Assembly: GCF_000308415.1 (NCBI RefSeq)
Contig: NZ_BAFS01000462.1
Location: forward strand, 1 to 39,025
DNA: 39,025 bases
Source: Nocardia asiatica NBRC 100129
Lineage (GTDB): Bacteria > Actinomycetota > Actinomycetes > Mycobacteriales > Mycobacteriaceae
Direction of reading: 5' to 3'
In this document: positions 26,173-33,682 of the stretch, one piece after another
Layout: the number at the start of each line of letters is the position of its first letter
Numbering within the stretch: position 1 is the stretch's first letter
Position numbers and translations under genes: made by a program
Notes under the pieces: model-generated
Seen by the model: only the letters and a program-made list of their open reading frames with translations
What the model was told of the DNA's origin: nothing
The model's database searches: none

Positions 26173-27567
26173 ATGCCCGCCACCCTGTCCCGGGCCCTGA
26201 CCCAGCAGCTGAGATACCGTGCCGACCTCGGCCTGCTGTTCGACCCACACACCGGCACCTTCCATCGACTCCGCAACGCGGTCGCCGAATCGATGGTGTC
26301 CCTGATGTTCTCCGGCGCCGATGACGACACCGTCATCGGCGATATCGCGCAGCGCTACAACGCCGCCCCCTCACGCGTCGCCGCCGACGCCGCCGACCTG
26401 GTCGCCACCCTGACCTCCCCGCAGCCAGCAGCCGTCCAGGACGACGGCCGCGGATCGTTGCTGGGCGTCGACAAGCGGTTCGACACGAAGCTGGACTTCC
26501 CGCTGCGGCTGGAAATCGAGCTCACCGCCGTATGCAACTGGGCGTGCGGATTCTGCTACAACGTGTGGAAGATCGACCCGGACATGAGCGACGCCGAGGT
26601 CCGGCGCGCGGTAAAAGCATTGCCGGAAAAGCATATTCCGACCGAGCTGGCATGCTCGATCCTCGACGAATGCGCAGACCGGGGCTGTTTCGTCATCCGC
26701 TACAGCGGCGGTGAGACACTGCTGCACCCCGATGCGATGGAGATCTTCGAACACGGTGGACGCCGCGGCCTGTACCAGGTGGTGTTCACCAACGGCCACT
26801 TCCTCACCGCCGAACGGGCGAAGCGGCTGGCAGCAGCGAACGTGCGCTGTGTCCTCGTCTCGATCCACGGCGACCGCGACACCCACAACGAACTGACCGG
26901 CCATCCCCGCGCCTATGACCGCGCGATCGACGCGATGCGACTGCTGATCGACGCCGGCATCACCGTGGTCGCGGAGATGACACTGGTCAAAAGCAACATC
27001 GACGGTGCGCTGGACGTCATCCGCGATGTGCATGCGCTCGGGGTGCGCGAGTTCGGCGTCATGCGCTACGTCCCGACCGGCCGCCACGACGACCGCTACG
27101 GCATTCCGGTGTCGGTCACCATGCCGCTGATCACCCGCATCGACCACCTCCTTGCCACCGAATGCCCCGGGATGACGGTGGCGTGGCCCTGCGCGCAGAA
27201 GGTGTGCACCTCCGATACCGACACCCCGTTACGGTCCGACGACCCAACCCTCGGATTGCGGCTGTCGCAGATATCCGGGCACTGCGAATCGGGAATGGTG
27301 TGGGGCAGCGTCTCCTACGACGGCCGATTGCGGAACTGTCCGCACTCCAACGTCTACTTCGGTTCCCTGCACACCGAACCCCTCGCCGGAGCATGGCCCG
27401 CCTTGACCGACGCCGTGCACGCAGCGGTCGCCACCAGGCCAACCTGCACCGGTTGCGCAGTCGCCGACGCCTGCCGCGGCGGCTGCCACCTGCCCAGCTT
27501 CTTCGCTCCAGCGACCGGAGTAGCGCTCGGAATGCCCGCTCTCGCCACCGATAGGATTTCCGGATGA
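26173..27567 (+). CDS. Radical SAM/SPASM peptide maturase with N-terminal PqqD domain
   Basis: A 464-residue enzyme. Residues 12-80 form a PqqD-type RRE (LLFDPHTGTFHRLRNAVAES, RYNAAPSRVAADAADLVATL). The radical SAM motif is C-x3-C-x2-C in CNWACGFC (Cys121, 125, 128), followed by YSGGETLLHPD for SAM binding. The C-terminus is a SPASM domain: NCPHSN, then CTGC, CRGGC and flanking Cys residues (425, 428, 434, 438), which hold auxiliary iron-sulfur clusters. This architecture is typical of RiPP maturases that make C-C, C-S or C-O bonds on a precursor. GAGGAG lies 10 bases upstream of the ATG. The stop overlaps the GlyRS start. The bond made is unknown. Confidence 0.9.
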   Translation: MPATLSRALTQQLRYRADLGLLFDPHTGTFHRLRNAVAESMVSLMFSGADDDTVIGDIAQRYNAAPSRVAADAADLVATLTSPQPAAVQDDGRGSLLGVDKRFDTKLDFPLRLEIELTAVCNWACGFCYNVWKIDPDMSDAEVRRAVKALPEKHIPTELACSILDECADRGCFVIRYSGGETLLHPDAMEIFEHGGRRGLYQVVFTNGHFLTAERAKRLAAANVRCVLVSIHGDRDTHNELTGHPRAYDRAIDAMRLLIDAGITVVAEMTLVKSNIDGALDVIRDVHALGVREFGVMRYVPTGRHDDRYGIPVSVTMPLITRIDHLLATECPGMTVAWPCAQKVCTSDTDTPLRSDDPTLGLRLSQISGHCESGMVWGSVSYDGRLRNCPHSNVYFGSLHTEPLAGAWPALTDAVHAAVATRPTCTGCAVADACRGGCHLPSFFAPATGVALGMPALATDRISG

Positions 27568-30500
27568 CCACGGCAACTGCCCACAACGACAACCCCTCCG
27601 TCCCCGTATCGATGCAGGAAGCGATCCTTCGTCTGCAGGCGTACTGGTCGCAGCGAGGTTGCCTGCTGGGTCAGCCGTTCAACACCGAGGTCGGTGCCGG
27701 CACGATGAACCCCGCCACGCTGCTGAGTGTGCTGGGTCCGGAAATCTGGAACGTCGCCTACGTCGAACCATCCGTACGTCCCGACGACTCTCGATACGGT
27801 AAGAACCCGAACCGCTTGCAGACCCACACCCAGTTCCAGGTGATACTCAAACCTGAACCGGGTGATCCGCAGGAGTTGTACCTGGGTTCGCTGGCCGCGC
27901 TCGGTATCGACCTCGATGCCCACGATGTGCGGTTCGTGGAGGACAACTGGGCTCAGCCGGCGATCGGGGCGTGGGGTCTGGGCTGGGAAGTCTGGCTCGA
28001 CGGTATGGAGATCACCCAGTTCACCTACTTCCAACAGGTCGCGGGACAGAACCTCGACCCGATCCCGGTCGAGATCACCTACGGCCTCGAGCGGATCCTG
28101 ATGGCGATCCAGGGCGTCACACACTTCGAGCACATCGCCTACGCGCCCGGCGTCAGCTACGGCGAAGTGTTCGGCCAGTCTGAGTACGAGATGTCGCGCT
28201 ACTACCTCGACGACGCCGACATCGACACCACCCGTGGCCTGCTCGCCGCGTACTCGGCCGAAGCCGACCGGATGATCACCACCCGGCTGCCGGTCCCTGC
28301 GCATGTACATGTCCTGAAATCCAGCCACGCATTCAACATTCTGGATTCGCGCGGTGCGGTGAGTACAGCCGAGCGCGCGAAGTGGTTCGCGGTGATGCGC
28401 AAGCAATCCCGCGAGATCGCCGCCCTGTGGACCGACTTACGTGCGGAGGCCGGGTATCCGCGCGGAGTACACGCCCCGCCGCCGCTGGCCACTTCTCCCG
28501 TCGATCCCGCCACGATCACTTCAGCACCCGGATCGGTGCTGCTGTTCGAGATCGGCACCGAGGAACTACCGCCGCATGTCGTGACCGCGAGCATTTCCAG
28601 CGTGCGCGCCACACTCATCGAACTCCTTGATTCCACTGCCCTGCCGCATGGTGAGATCACCGTGCAGGCGACCCCACGCCGGATCGGCGTGCGAGTCGAG
28701 GGCATCGCCGATAGGGAACCCGACAGCGTGAACGTGCGCCGGGGCCCGAAGGTCGCCGCAGCCTACGATGCCGACGGTAAATCCACTCCGGCTCTCGCCG
28801 GTTTCCTTCGTGCGCAGGGTGTTTCGGCCGATGATCTGCAACGGATCGAAGTCGGCGGTGCCGAGCACGTCGCGGTCGAGAGCACTCGCGCCGGCCGTTC
28901 GGCGGCAGTGGTACTCACCGATGTCCTGTCCCGGCTCACCCTGTCGTTGCGGGCGGACAAGAACATGCGCTGGCGTGATCCGGAATTGAGTTTCTCCCGC
29001 CCTATCCGATGGCTCACCGCGCTACTCGGCGACCAGATCCTCCCGATCACCGCCGGCACATTGGTAGCGGGCCGCAGCACCCGAGGCCACCGCCAGTCCG
29101 CTACACCGACGTTCGATCTCCCTGCCGCCGACCACTATCTCCCAGTACTCGAGGCCGCGGGAATCGTCGTCGACCCGGTCGAGCGCCGCGCACGCGTCGT
29201 GTCCTCGGCCGCCGCTCTGGCTGAGGCCGCGAACGGCCGGATCGACGTCGACGGCGACGCCGACCTGATCGATGAGATCACCAACCTCGTCGAATCCCCG
29301 ACCGGTATCCTGGGCCATTTCGACCCGAAATACCTCGACCTGCCAGAACAAATCCTCATCACTGTGATGCGCAAGCATCAGCGTTACCTCCCGGTCCGCT
29401 CCGGCGCGGGTGACCTGCTGCCGGTCTTCGTGACGATGGCCAACGGCGACTGCGACGCCGACGTCGTCCGCGGCGGCAACGAAAACGTGCTCCGCGCCCG
29501 CTTCGAGGATGCCGCGTTCTTCTGGAATGTCGACCTGACCATCGCCCCTGACCAGTTCCGGGCCCGGCTCGGGGCACTCATGTTCCACGAGAAGGTCGGC
29601 ACCATGGCTGACCGCGCCGACCGCATTGCCACAGCGGCCTCCATACTTGGCACCCGCAGTGGCCTCCCTGCTGCTGACGCGGCCACCTTGACCCGCGCTG
29701 GTGCCCTCGCGAAGTTCGACCTCGCCACCCAAATGGTGATCGAAATGACCTCCCTCGCCGGCACTATGGCGCGCGAATACGCGACCAAGTCCCGCGAATC
29801 CGAACCAGTGGCCACGGCACTGTGGGAAATGGAGCTGCCCCGCTCGTCCGGAGACGACCTCCCCACCACCACACCCGGCGCGCTCCTTGCATTGGCAGAC
29901 CGCTTCGACCTCCTGGTCGCGATGCTCGCCGTCGGCGCCAAACTCACCGGCAACGCCGACCCCTACGGCCTGCGCCGCGCGGCAGCCGGAATCCTGGCAA
30001 TCCTGCGCGACCACCCCGAACTCGCCGACGTCACCATCCCAATCGGCCTCAGGACCGCCGCCGACCAACTCCGCGGCCAGGGCCTCACCATCGACCCCGC
30101 GGTCCTGTCCACTGCTGAGGAACTGATCACCACCCGCTACGAGCAGCGACTCCGCGACGAAGCAGTCGGTCCAGGACTCATCGCCGCAGTCCGTCCCTCC
30201 GCCGAGGCCCCGCATCGCGCGGACATGTTGATCGACCAGATCAGCGAAGCCAGCGAGGACAACCGATTCGCCGACCTTGTGGAAGGACTGCAACGGATCA
30301 TGCGGATCCTGCCTCCCGCCGCGCCCACCACCTACGACCCCGCTAGGCTCATCGGCCCCGCCGAGCAGCAGCTCCTGACCGTGATGGGTTCGGTGCCTGT
30401 TGCCGATGGCAAGCCGTTGACCGAATGGATCCCCCACGGCCACACCCTGATCGAGCCACTGACCACGTTTTTCGACGATGTCCTGGTCATGGCCGACGAC

Positions 30501-30611
30501 CCCGCCGACCGCACCGCACGGCTGGGTCTACTGGCCGCGATCCTGGCGAAAGCTCCAGCCGGAATCGACTGGCGAGAAGTCCACCAAATGCTGCAGAAGC
30601 GGGATGGATGA
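27564..30611 (+). CDS. glyQS: Fused alpha-beta type glycyl-tRNA synthetase
   Basis: A 1,015-residue GlyRS of the bacterial alpha2beta2 type with both chains in one. Residues 15-300 are the catalytic alpha chain with MNPATLLSVLGPE and motif 2 in YVEPSVRPDDSRYGKNPNRLQ, then FVEDNWAQPAIGAWGLGWEV and EITQFTYFQQVAGQ. After a Pro-rich linker, residues 325-1010 are the beta chain, beginning LLFEIGTEELPPHVV, with the HD-like middle and the C-terminal anticodon-binding region (TTFFDDVLVMADDP). All regions look intact, and the size matches chlamydial GlyQS. Actinobacteria normally have the unrelated single-chain alpha2 GlyRS, so this is probably an extra copy. It overlaps the radical SAM gene by ATGA, so it is produced with the RiPP enzymes: biosynthetic aminoacylation or self-resistance are the candidate roles. 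Confidence 0.93.
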   Translation: MTTATAHNDNPSVPVSMQEAILRLQAYWSQRGCLLGQPFNTEVGAGTMNPATLLSVLGPEIWNVAYVEPSVRPDDSRYGKNPNRLQTHTQFQVILKPEPGDPQELYLGSLAALGIDLDAHDVRFVEDNWAQPAIGAWGLGWEVWLDGMEITQFTYFQQVAGQNLDPIPVEITYGLERILMAIQGVTHFEHIAYAPGVSYGEVFGQSEYEMSRYYLDDADIDTTRGLLAAYSAEADRMITTRLPVPAHVHVLKSSHAFNILDSRGAVSTAERAKWFAVMRKQSREIAALWTDLRAEAGYPRGVHAPPPLATSPVDPATITSAPGSVLLFEIGTEELPPHVVTASISSVRATLIELLDSTALPHGEITVQATPRRIGVRVEGIADREPDSVNVRRGPKVAAAYDADGKSTPALAGFLRAQGVSADDLQRIEVGGAEHVAVESTRAGRSAAVVLTDVLSRLTLSLRADKNMRWRDPELSFSRPIRWLTALLGDQILPITAGTLVAGRSTRGHRQSATPTFDLPAADHYLPVLEAAGIVVDPVERRARVVSSAAALAEAANGRIDVDGDADLIDEITNLVESPTGILGHFDPKYLDLPEQILITVMRKHQRYLPVRSGAGDLLPVFVTMANGDCDADVVRGGNENVLRARFEDAAFFWNVDLTIAPDQFRARLGALMFHEKVGTMADRADRIATAASILGTRSGLPAADAATLTRAGALAKFDLATQMVIEMTSLAGTMAREYATKSRESEPVATALWEMELPRSSGDDLPTTTPGALLALADRFDLLVAMLAVGAKLTGNADPYGLRRAAAGILAILRDHPELADVTIPIGLRTAADQLRGQGLTIDPAVLSTAEELITTRYEQRLRDEAVGPGLIAAVRPSAEAPHRADMLIDQISEASEDNRFADLVEGLQRIMRILPPAAPTTYDPARLIGPAEQQLLTVMGSVPVADGKPLTEWIPHGHTLIEPLTTFFDDVLVMADDPADRTARLGLLAAILAKAPAGIDWREVHQMLQKRDG

Positions 30612-30696
30612 CACTCGTCGACCCGGCACCGCGCAGGCGGCTGGAGCCATGGCGGATCGCGACGTCATTGTCAGACGGTCAGAGCTTCCGTCATGA
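30604..30696 (+). CDS. Possible 30-codon ORF overlapping the GlyRS end
   Basis: ATG 30604 lies within the last codons of the GlyRS gene and starts a 30-codon frame ending at 30696; the product is charged (DDTRRPG, RDVIVRRSE) and starts in a coupled position. There is no strong ribosome site and no recognised family; it could be a chance frame or a small accessory peptide. Confidence 0.2.
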   Translation: MDDTRRPGTAQAAGAMADRDVIVRRSELPS

Positions 30697-30727
30697 GTTA
30701 CCGCTGCCGCCGCGCGGGCCGCCGCCG

Positions 30728-31144
30728 TCAATTCGTGTTCGGCAGGAAATCGAATTCGCCGTCGCGGGCTCCGGCAACGAAGGCGGTCCATTCGCCATCG
30801 TCGAAGCGGAGCCTGATCGCGCCATCCGCAGTCTGGACGAGGGTGTCCGCTCCGTCCTTGCGGACATTGACGATGCCGTTGGCGCTGCGCGAGCCGCTGC
30901 GCGATTCGTCGATAAACGCGGTCCATGCGTGGAGATCGAAGGTGATCGTGCCGTGCGAGGGGTGCTTGCTGTGCCGCAGGTAGACGCGACTATCGCGGGG
31001 GGCGACGTCCACGCAGTTCTCACCGGCCCCGCTGTGGCTGGATGTCCGCCAGCCGGCGGAGGGGGCGACCTCGACGCAGTTCTCGCCGTTGCTGCTGTAG
31101 CTGGATGTCCGCCATTCGAGGCGGGTGCCGGTGTTCACCGTCAC
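30728..31144 (-). CDS. DUF397 family protein (tandem)
   Basis: A 138-residue protein with two copies of the DUF397 hallmark: WRTSSYSSNGENCVEVA at residues 12-28 and WRTSSHSGAGENCVDVA at 32-48, then VYLRHSK, a WTAFI strand and a second WTAFVAGARDGEFD end. DUF397 proteins are short cytoplasmic partners of XRE-DUF5753 regulators in actinomycetes, often affecting development or antibiotic production. The ATG overlaps the upstream regulator's stop as ATGA, fixing the pair. The internal repetition is an arrangement more elaborate than the usual 60-70 residue single-domain form. Confidence 0.88.
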   Translation of the reverse strand: MTVNTGTRLEWRTSSYSSNGENCVEVAPSAGWRTSSHSGAGENCVDVAPRDSRVYLRHSKHPSHGTITFDLHAWTAFIDESRSGSRSANGIVNVRKDGADTLVQTADGAIRLRFDDGEWTAFVAGARDGEFDFLPNTN

Positions 31145-32010
31145 TCCTTGTCTGTCAGGGTGCTGATTCGGGCTCTGATGACTTCAGCGGAGTCGGACTC
31201 CGACAGCGCTGCCTCACAGAGCCGGTCAGCTGCCATTTTATACAACTGCACCTGGTCCTGTTCCTGCATGTACAGGGCGCCAGCCGGGTATTCGACATAT
31301 CCGATCGATTGGGCATTGTCGAAGTTCAGCAGCATGAAGTCGCCGTCGAGTCCGTCGTGGACGGTGACGCTGAGCGGCATGATGTGCAGCTCGACGTTGT
31401 CGAGTTCCTGCAGTTCGAGTAGGCGCTCGAGTTGCGGCCGCATCACCGTAGAACCGCCGACCAGGCGATCGAGTACGACTTCCTCCAGGACGGCGCGATA
31501 CCGCAGCGGGTTGTTTGCTGCGGTGAGGCGTTGTCGTGCCATCCGCGCCTCCACAACCTGAGGTGCATCGATCGGCGGAACTCTCAGGTTCCCCTGAAGA
31601 AGCGCCATTGCGTACTCGGGTGTCTGGAGCTGTCCTGGGAGCAGTGTCTGTTCGTAGGTGAATACCGAGGTCGCGAGCCCTTCGAGTCCGACGAAGGTGC
31701 GGAACCAGTTCGGGAAGGCGTCGCCGAACGGCGCCCACCAGATTGTCTGGTCGGCCTGGGACGCGAGCGCGGCGAGGCGTGTGATGTGGACGTCGTCGGC
31801 GCCATAGAGCTTGAGTAGGTGAGTTACCTCGTCAGGTTGTTGCTGATTACGGCCCGATTCGAGGTAGTTGATCTTTGTCTGGGTGCAGCCGAGGTGTTCG
31901 CTGGCCTGGCGCTGTGACATGCGGGCTCGTTCCCGAGCGTCGCGTAACTCCCGGCCGATGAGGAACCGCAGGGCATTCGGATCTGACCGGTCCCATCCTG
32001 GCGTCGTCAT
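31141..32010 (-). CDS. XRE-family regulator with DUF5753 domain
   Basis: A 289-residue regulator starting at ATG 32010, with GGAGG 5 bases upstream; an ATG at 32022 lacks one. Residues 10-70 form an XRE helix-turn-helix (LIGRELRDARERARMSQRQA, LGCTQTKINYLESGR). The rest is DUF5753: FVGLEGLATSVFTYEQTLLPGQLQTPEYA, then RQRLTAANNPLRYRAVLEEVVLDRLVGG and LPLSVTVHDGLDGDFMLL-like beta region. With its DUF397 partner it forms a regulatory module common in Streptomyces and Nocardia. It is divergent from a 102-residue gene across an 18-bp palindrome that is probably its operator. Confidence 0.92.
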   Translation of the reverse strand: MTTPGWDRSDPNALRFLIGRELRDARERARMSQRQASEHLGCTQTKINYLESGRNQQQPDEVTHLLKLYGADDVHITRLAALASQADQTIWWAPFGDAFPNWFRTFVGLEGLATSVFTYEQTLLPGQLQTPEYAMALLQGNLRVPPIDAPQVVEARMARQRLTAANNPLRYRAVLEEVVLDRLVGGSTVMRPQLERLLELQELDNVELHIMPLSVTVHDGLDGDFMLLNFDNAQSIGYVEYPAGALYMQEQDQVQLYKMAADRLCEAALSESDSAEVIRARISTLTDKE

Positions 32011-32083
32011 CGCGGCCTCCATTCATCGATCGTGCGTTAGCACCCTATCCCGCCTCTCAGGGTGGATCGCCCCATCCCTTGCG

Positions 32084-32101
32084 GCTGGTATATATACCAG
32101 C
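32084..32101. promoter_or_regulatory. 18-bp perfect palindrome, probable operator
   Basis: GCTGGTATATATACCAGC is a perfect palindrome, AT-rich in the middle so it could also hold a -10 element. It is located between the XRE-DUF5753 gene and the divergent small gene at 32188, about 75 bp from one start and 87 bp from the other; the most likely binder is the XRE protein. Confidence 0.6.
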
Positions 32102-32187
32102 TACATTACTCTCAATGTCGTGGCATGAGTAACACATCAATACCGCGCACTCAGCGAGTGTTCGAGTGATCTCAGGAGTGATCAGCC

Positions 32188-32496
32188 ATGCAACTTGTAA
32201 CTGGAGCCGATACTGACCGGCTGTCCGCGTGGTATGTCGGGCAACAGTCGTGGACGTTGCCGTGGATGCAGGGCAGGACGGTGGACACCCTGGCCGCGAA
32301 TGCGGCTGTTCATGCGGGTGAGGCACTACAGGCTGCGCCTCCACCCGGCGATCCCCGCTGGAGAGATATCCGCTTCGGTGCTGACGCGCTGGGGCTGACC
32401 GTCCATGAACTCGCGGTTGTACTGGGTGTCACCTGCACCATTCCTGATCTCCCACCGCGTCGTGCGCGGATCTGGCTACCGGGCGAGCGGAGGTGA
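32188..32496 (+). CDS. Small hypothetical protein (102 residues)
   Basis: ATG 32188 has AGGAG 10 bases upstream. The product has a Trp-rich N-terminal third (SAWYVGQQSWTLPWMQGR), an Ala-rich helix and FGADALGLTVHELAVVLGVT, which looks like an amphipathic helical pair. No signal peptide or known domain is seen. It opens a run of three genes reading right, spaced 6 bp and then overlapping, and is divergent from the XRE regulator, so its expression is probably controlled by the palindrome. Function unknown. Confidence 0.55.
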   Translation: MQLVTGADTDRLSAWYVGQQSWTLPWMQGRTVDTLAANAAVHAGEALQAAPPPGDPRWRDIRFGADALGLTVHELAVVLGVTCTIPDLPPRRARIWLPGERR

Positions 32497-32502
32497 GCGC
32501 GG

Positions 32503-33321
32503 GTGTTGTCGAACGCGGACCGAGAACCGTCGTTGATGTACGGGTACCTGCGCAAGGAACTGCTCGGTGACCACCAGAGCGATGTCGAACATCGACTGCG
32601 GGATCTGGCTGGGCTGAACGGGTTCAATATCGCGGCCCTCTTCTGCGAGACGGGCGCGGGGACCGGTGCGTTGTGGCAGTTGATGCGGGCCATCGAATCG
32701 ACCGGTGCCCGCGATGTCGCCGTTCCGTCCGAAGCGCATTTGACTGCGGGCCGTAGTCAGCAGCGGACGAAGTTCCTCCACGATCTCGATGCCGTCGACG
32801 GCTTGCGTGTGTGGTGTTTGGACCTGAGCAACCGGTCGGTTGTGCTGAGCGGATTTCGCCGCAGCGTCGTCCTGCCGCGTGAGCGCACGTTGGCTCGACT
32901 CCTGCTGCGGACCGGTTCGGTGACTGTAGTGGAGGAGGCCCGCATGGACATCCTCAATACCCTGTCGAGAGCCAGGCTGCGGCACATGGTCGACGACGTC
33001 GAACACTTCGTGCTATCTGCTCTGTCCGACTTCATACCCGCAGACAGCGGCGGCAATCCGCCGATCTTCGCCGATCTCACAGCCACGCTGCCGAATCTGA
33101 CCGAGTCGATCGTTCTGACGGTGTGGCTGTTGCTTCGGGGCCCGGCGTTGGAGGTGCAGGTTCTTCGGTCGCCGATGCTTTCTCTCGAACCGATCGGTCC
33201 CGACGTACTTGGCCCGGCAGCGGCTGGCCGACGCTCGCTACGCGGGGGCGCCCGAATCTCTTGGATCCGGCTGCCGATCGAGCCTGGTCAGTCACCGCTG
33301 GCGGCGGGGCGAGCATCATGA
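32503..33321 (+). CDS. Protein with degenerate serine-recombinase-like N-terminal domain
   Basis: A 272-residue protein from GTG 32503, with GGAGG 9 bases upstream inside the preceding gene's end. Residues 12-110 follow the resolvase catalytic fold: MYGYLRKELLGDHQ, then FNIAALFCETGAGTGALWQLMRAIESTGARDVAVPSEAHL; resolvases have Y-x-R-x-S and (V)VxxLDRLxR at these places. The nucleophilic Ser is not present, so strand exchange is unlikely. The remaining 150 residues show no known fold. It overlaps the following gene by ATGA, and that gene encodes a single copy of the same domain. A regulatory or DNA-binding role is speculation. Confidence 0.5.
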   Translation: MLSNADREPSLMYGYLRKELLGDHQSDVEHRLRDLAGLNGFNIAALFCETGAGTGALWQLMRAIESTGARDVAVPSEAHLTAGRSQQRTKFLHDLDAVDGLRVWCLDLSNRSVVLSGFRRSVVLPRERTLARLLLRTGSVTVVEEARMDILNTLSRARLRHMVDDVEHFVLSALSDFIPADSGGNPPIFADLTATLPNLTESIVLTVWLLLRGPALEVQVLRSPMLSLEPIGPDVLGPAAAGRRSLRGGARISWIRLPIEPGQSPLAAGRAS

Positions 33322-33653
33322 GGCGGGCATTGGGGATCGTCCGTCGCGATATCGCGGGGGTGGCGGCCGAAACGGTGGCTGCGGGGATCAGGGCGCTGGC
33401 GCGCGTGCACCGCATCCAGCTGGACGAGATCGTGTTTCGCGACTCCAGCGAAGGCTTGGTCCGGCTGCTCGCGAATCTGCCCGACTCGGTCGATTTGGTG
33501 ATGATTCCGTCGGAAGCCCACTTGGGCGCGTGGATTCCCGCCGCCCGGCGCACAGCTGAGGTGTGGTCGGTCGATCGGGGCGTGTGCTGGCCCCAGGGTG
33601 AAGGCAGGACGCGGTTGATATCGCGCCCCGATCGCCTGCGGGAGATCCGATGA
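33318..33653 (+). CDS. Second degenerate serine-recombinase-like protein
   Basis: A 111-residue protein from ATG 33318, which overlaps the preceding stop (ATGA). It repeats the same pattern: RALGIVRRDIAGVAAETV, a helix, IQLDEIVF, then LVRLLANLPDSVDLVMIPSEAHLGAW. The VMIPSEAHL block matches VAVPSEAHL in the upstream protein, so the two are paralogous over about 90 residues. No catalytic Ser follows the first strand. The frame is open well upstream (to 33123) but only as an overlap with the previous gene. Confidence 0.5.
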   Translation: MRRALGIVRRDIAGVAAETVAAGIRALARVHRIQLDEIVFRDSSEGLVRLLANLPDSVDLVMIPSEAHLGAWIPAARRTAEVWSVDRGVCWPQGEGRTRLISRPDRLREIR

Positions 33654-33682
33654 CATCTCTCGCGGGCCACACGGAGTATCCG

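Noticed and set aside
24984..27567. Lasso peptide cluster, suggested by the Y-x-x-P leader
   Set aside because: There is no asparagine-synthetase-like cyclase and no leader protease; the enzymes are radical SAM and GST-type.
29022..30443. 473-codon minus-strand frame
   Set aside because: Antisense to the beta half of GlyRS; Gly/Asp/Val-rich shadow.
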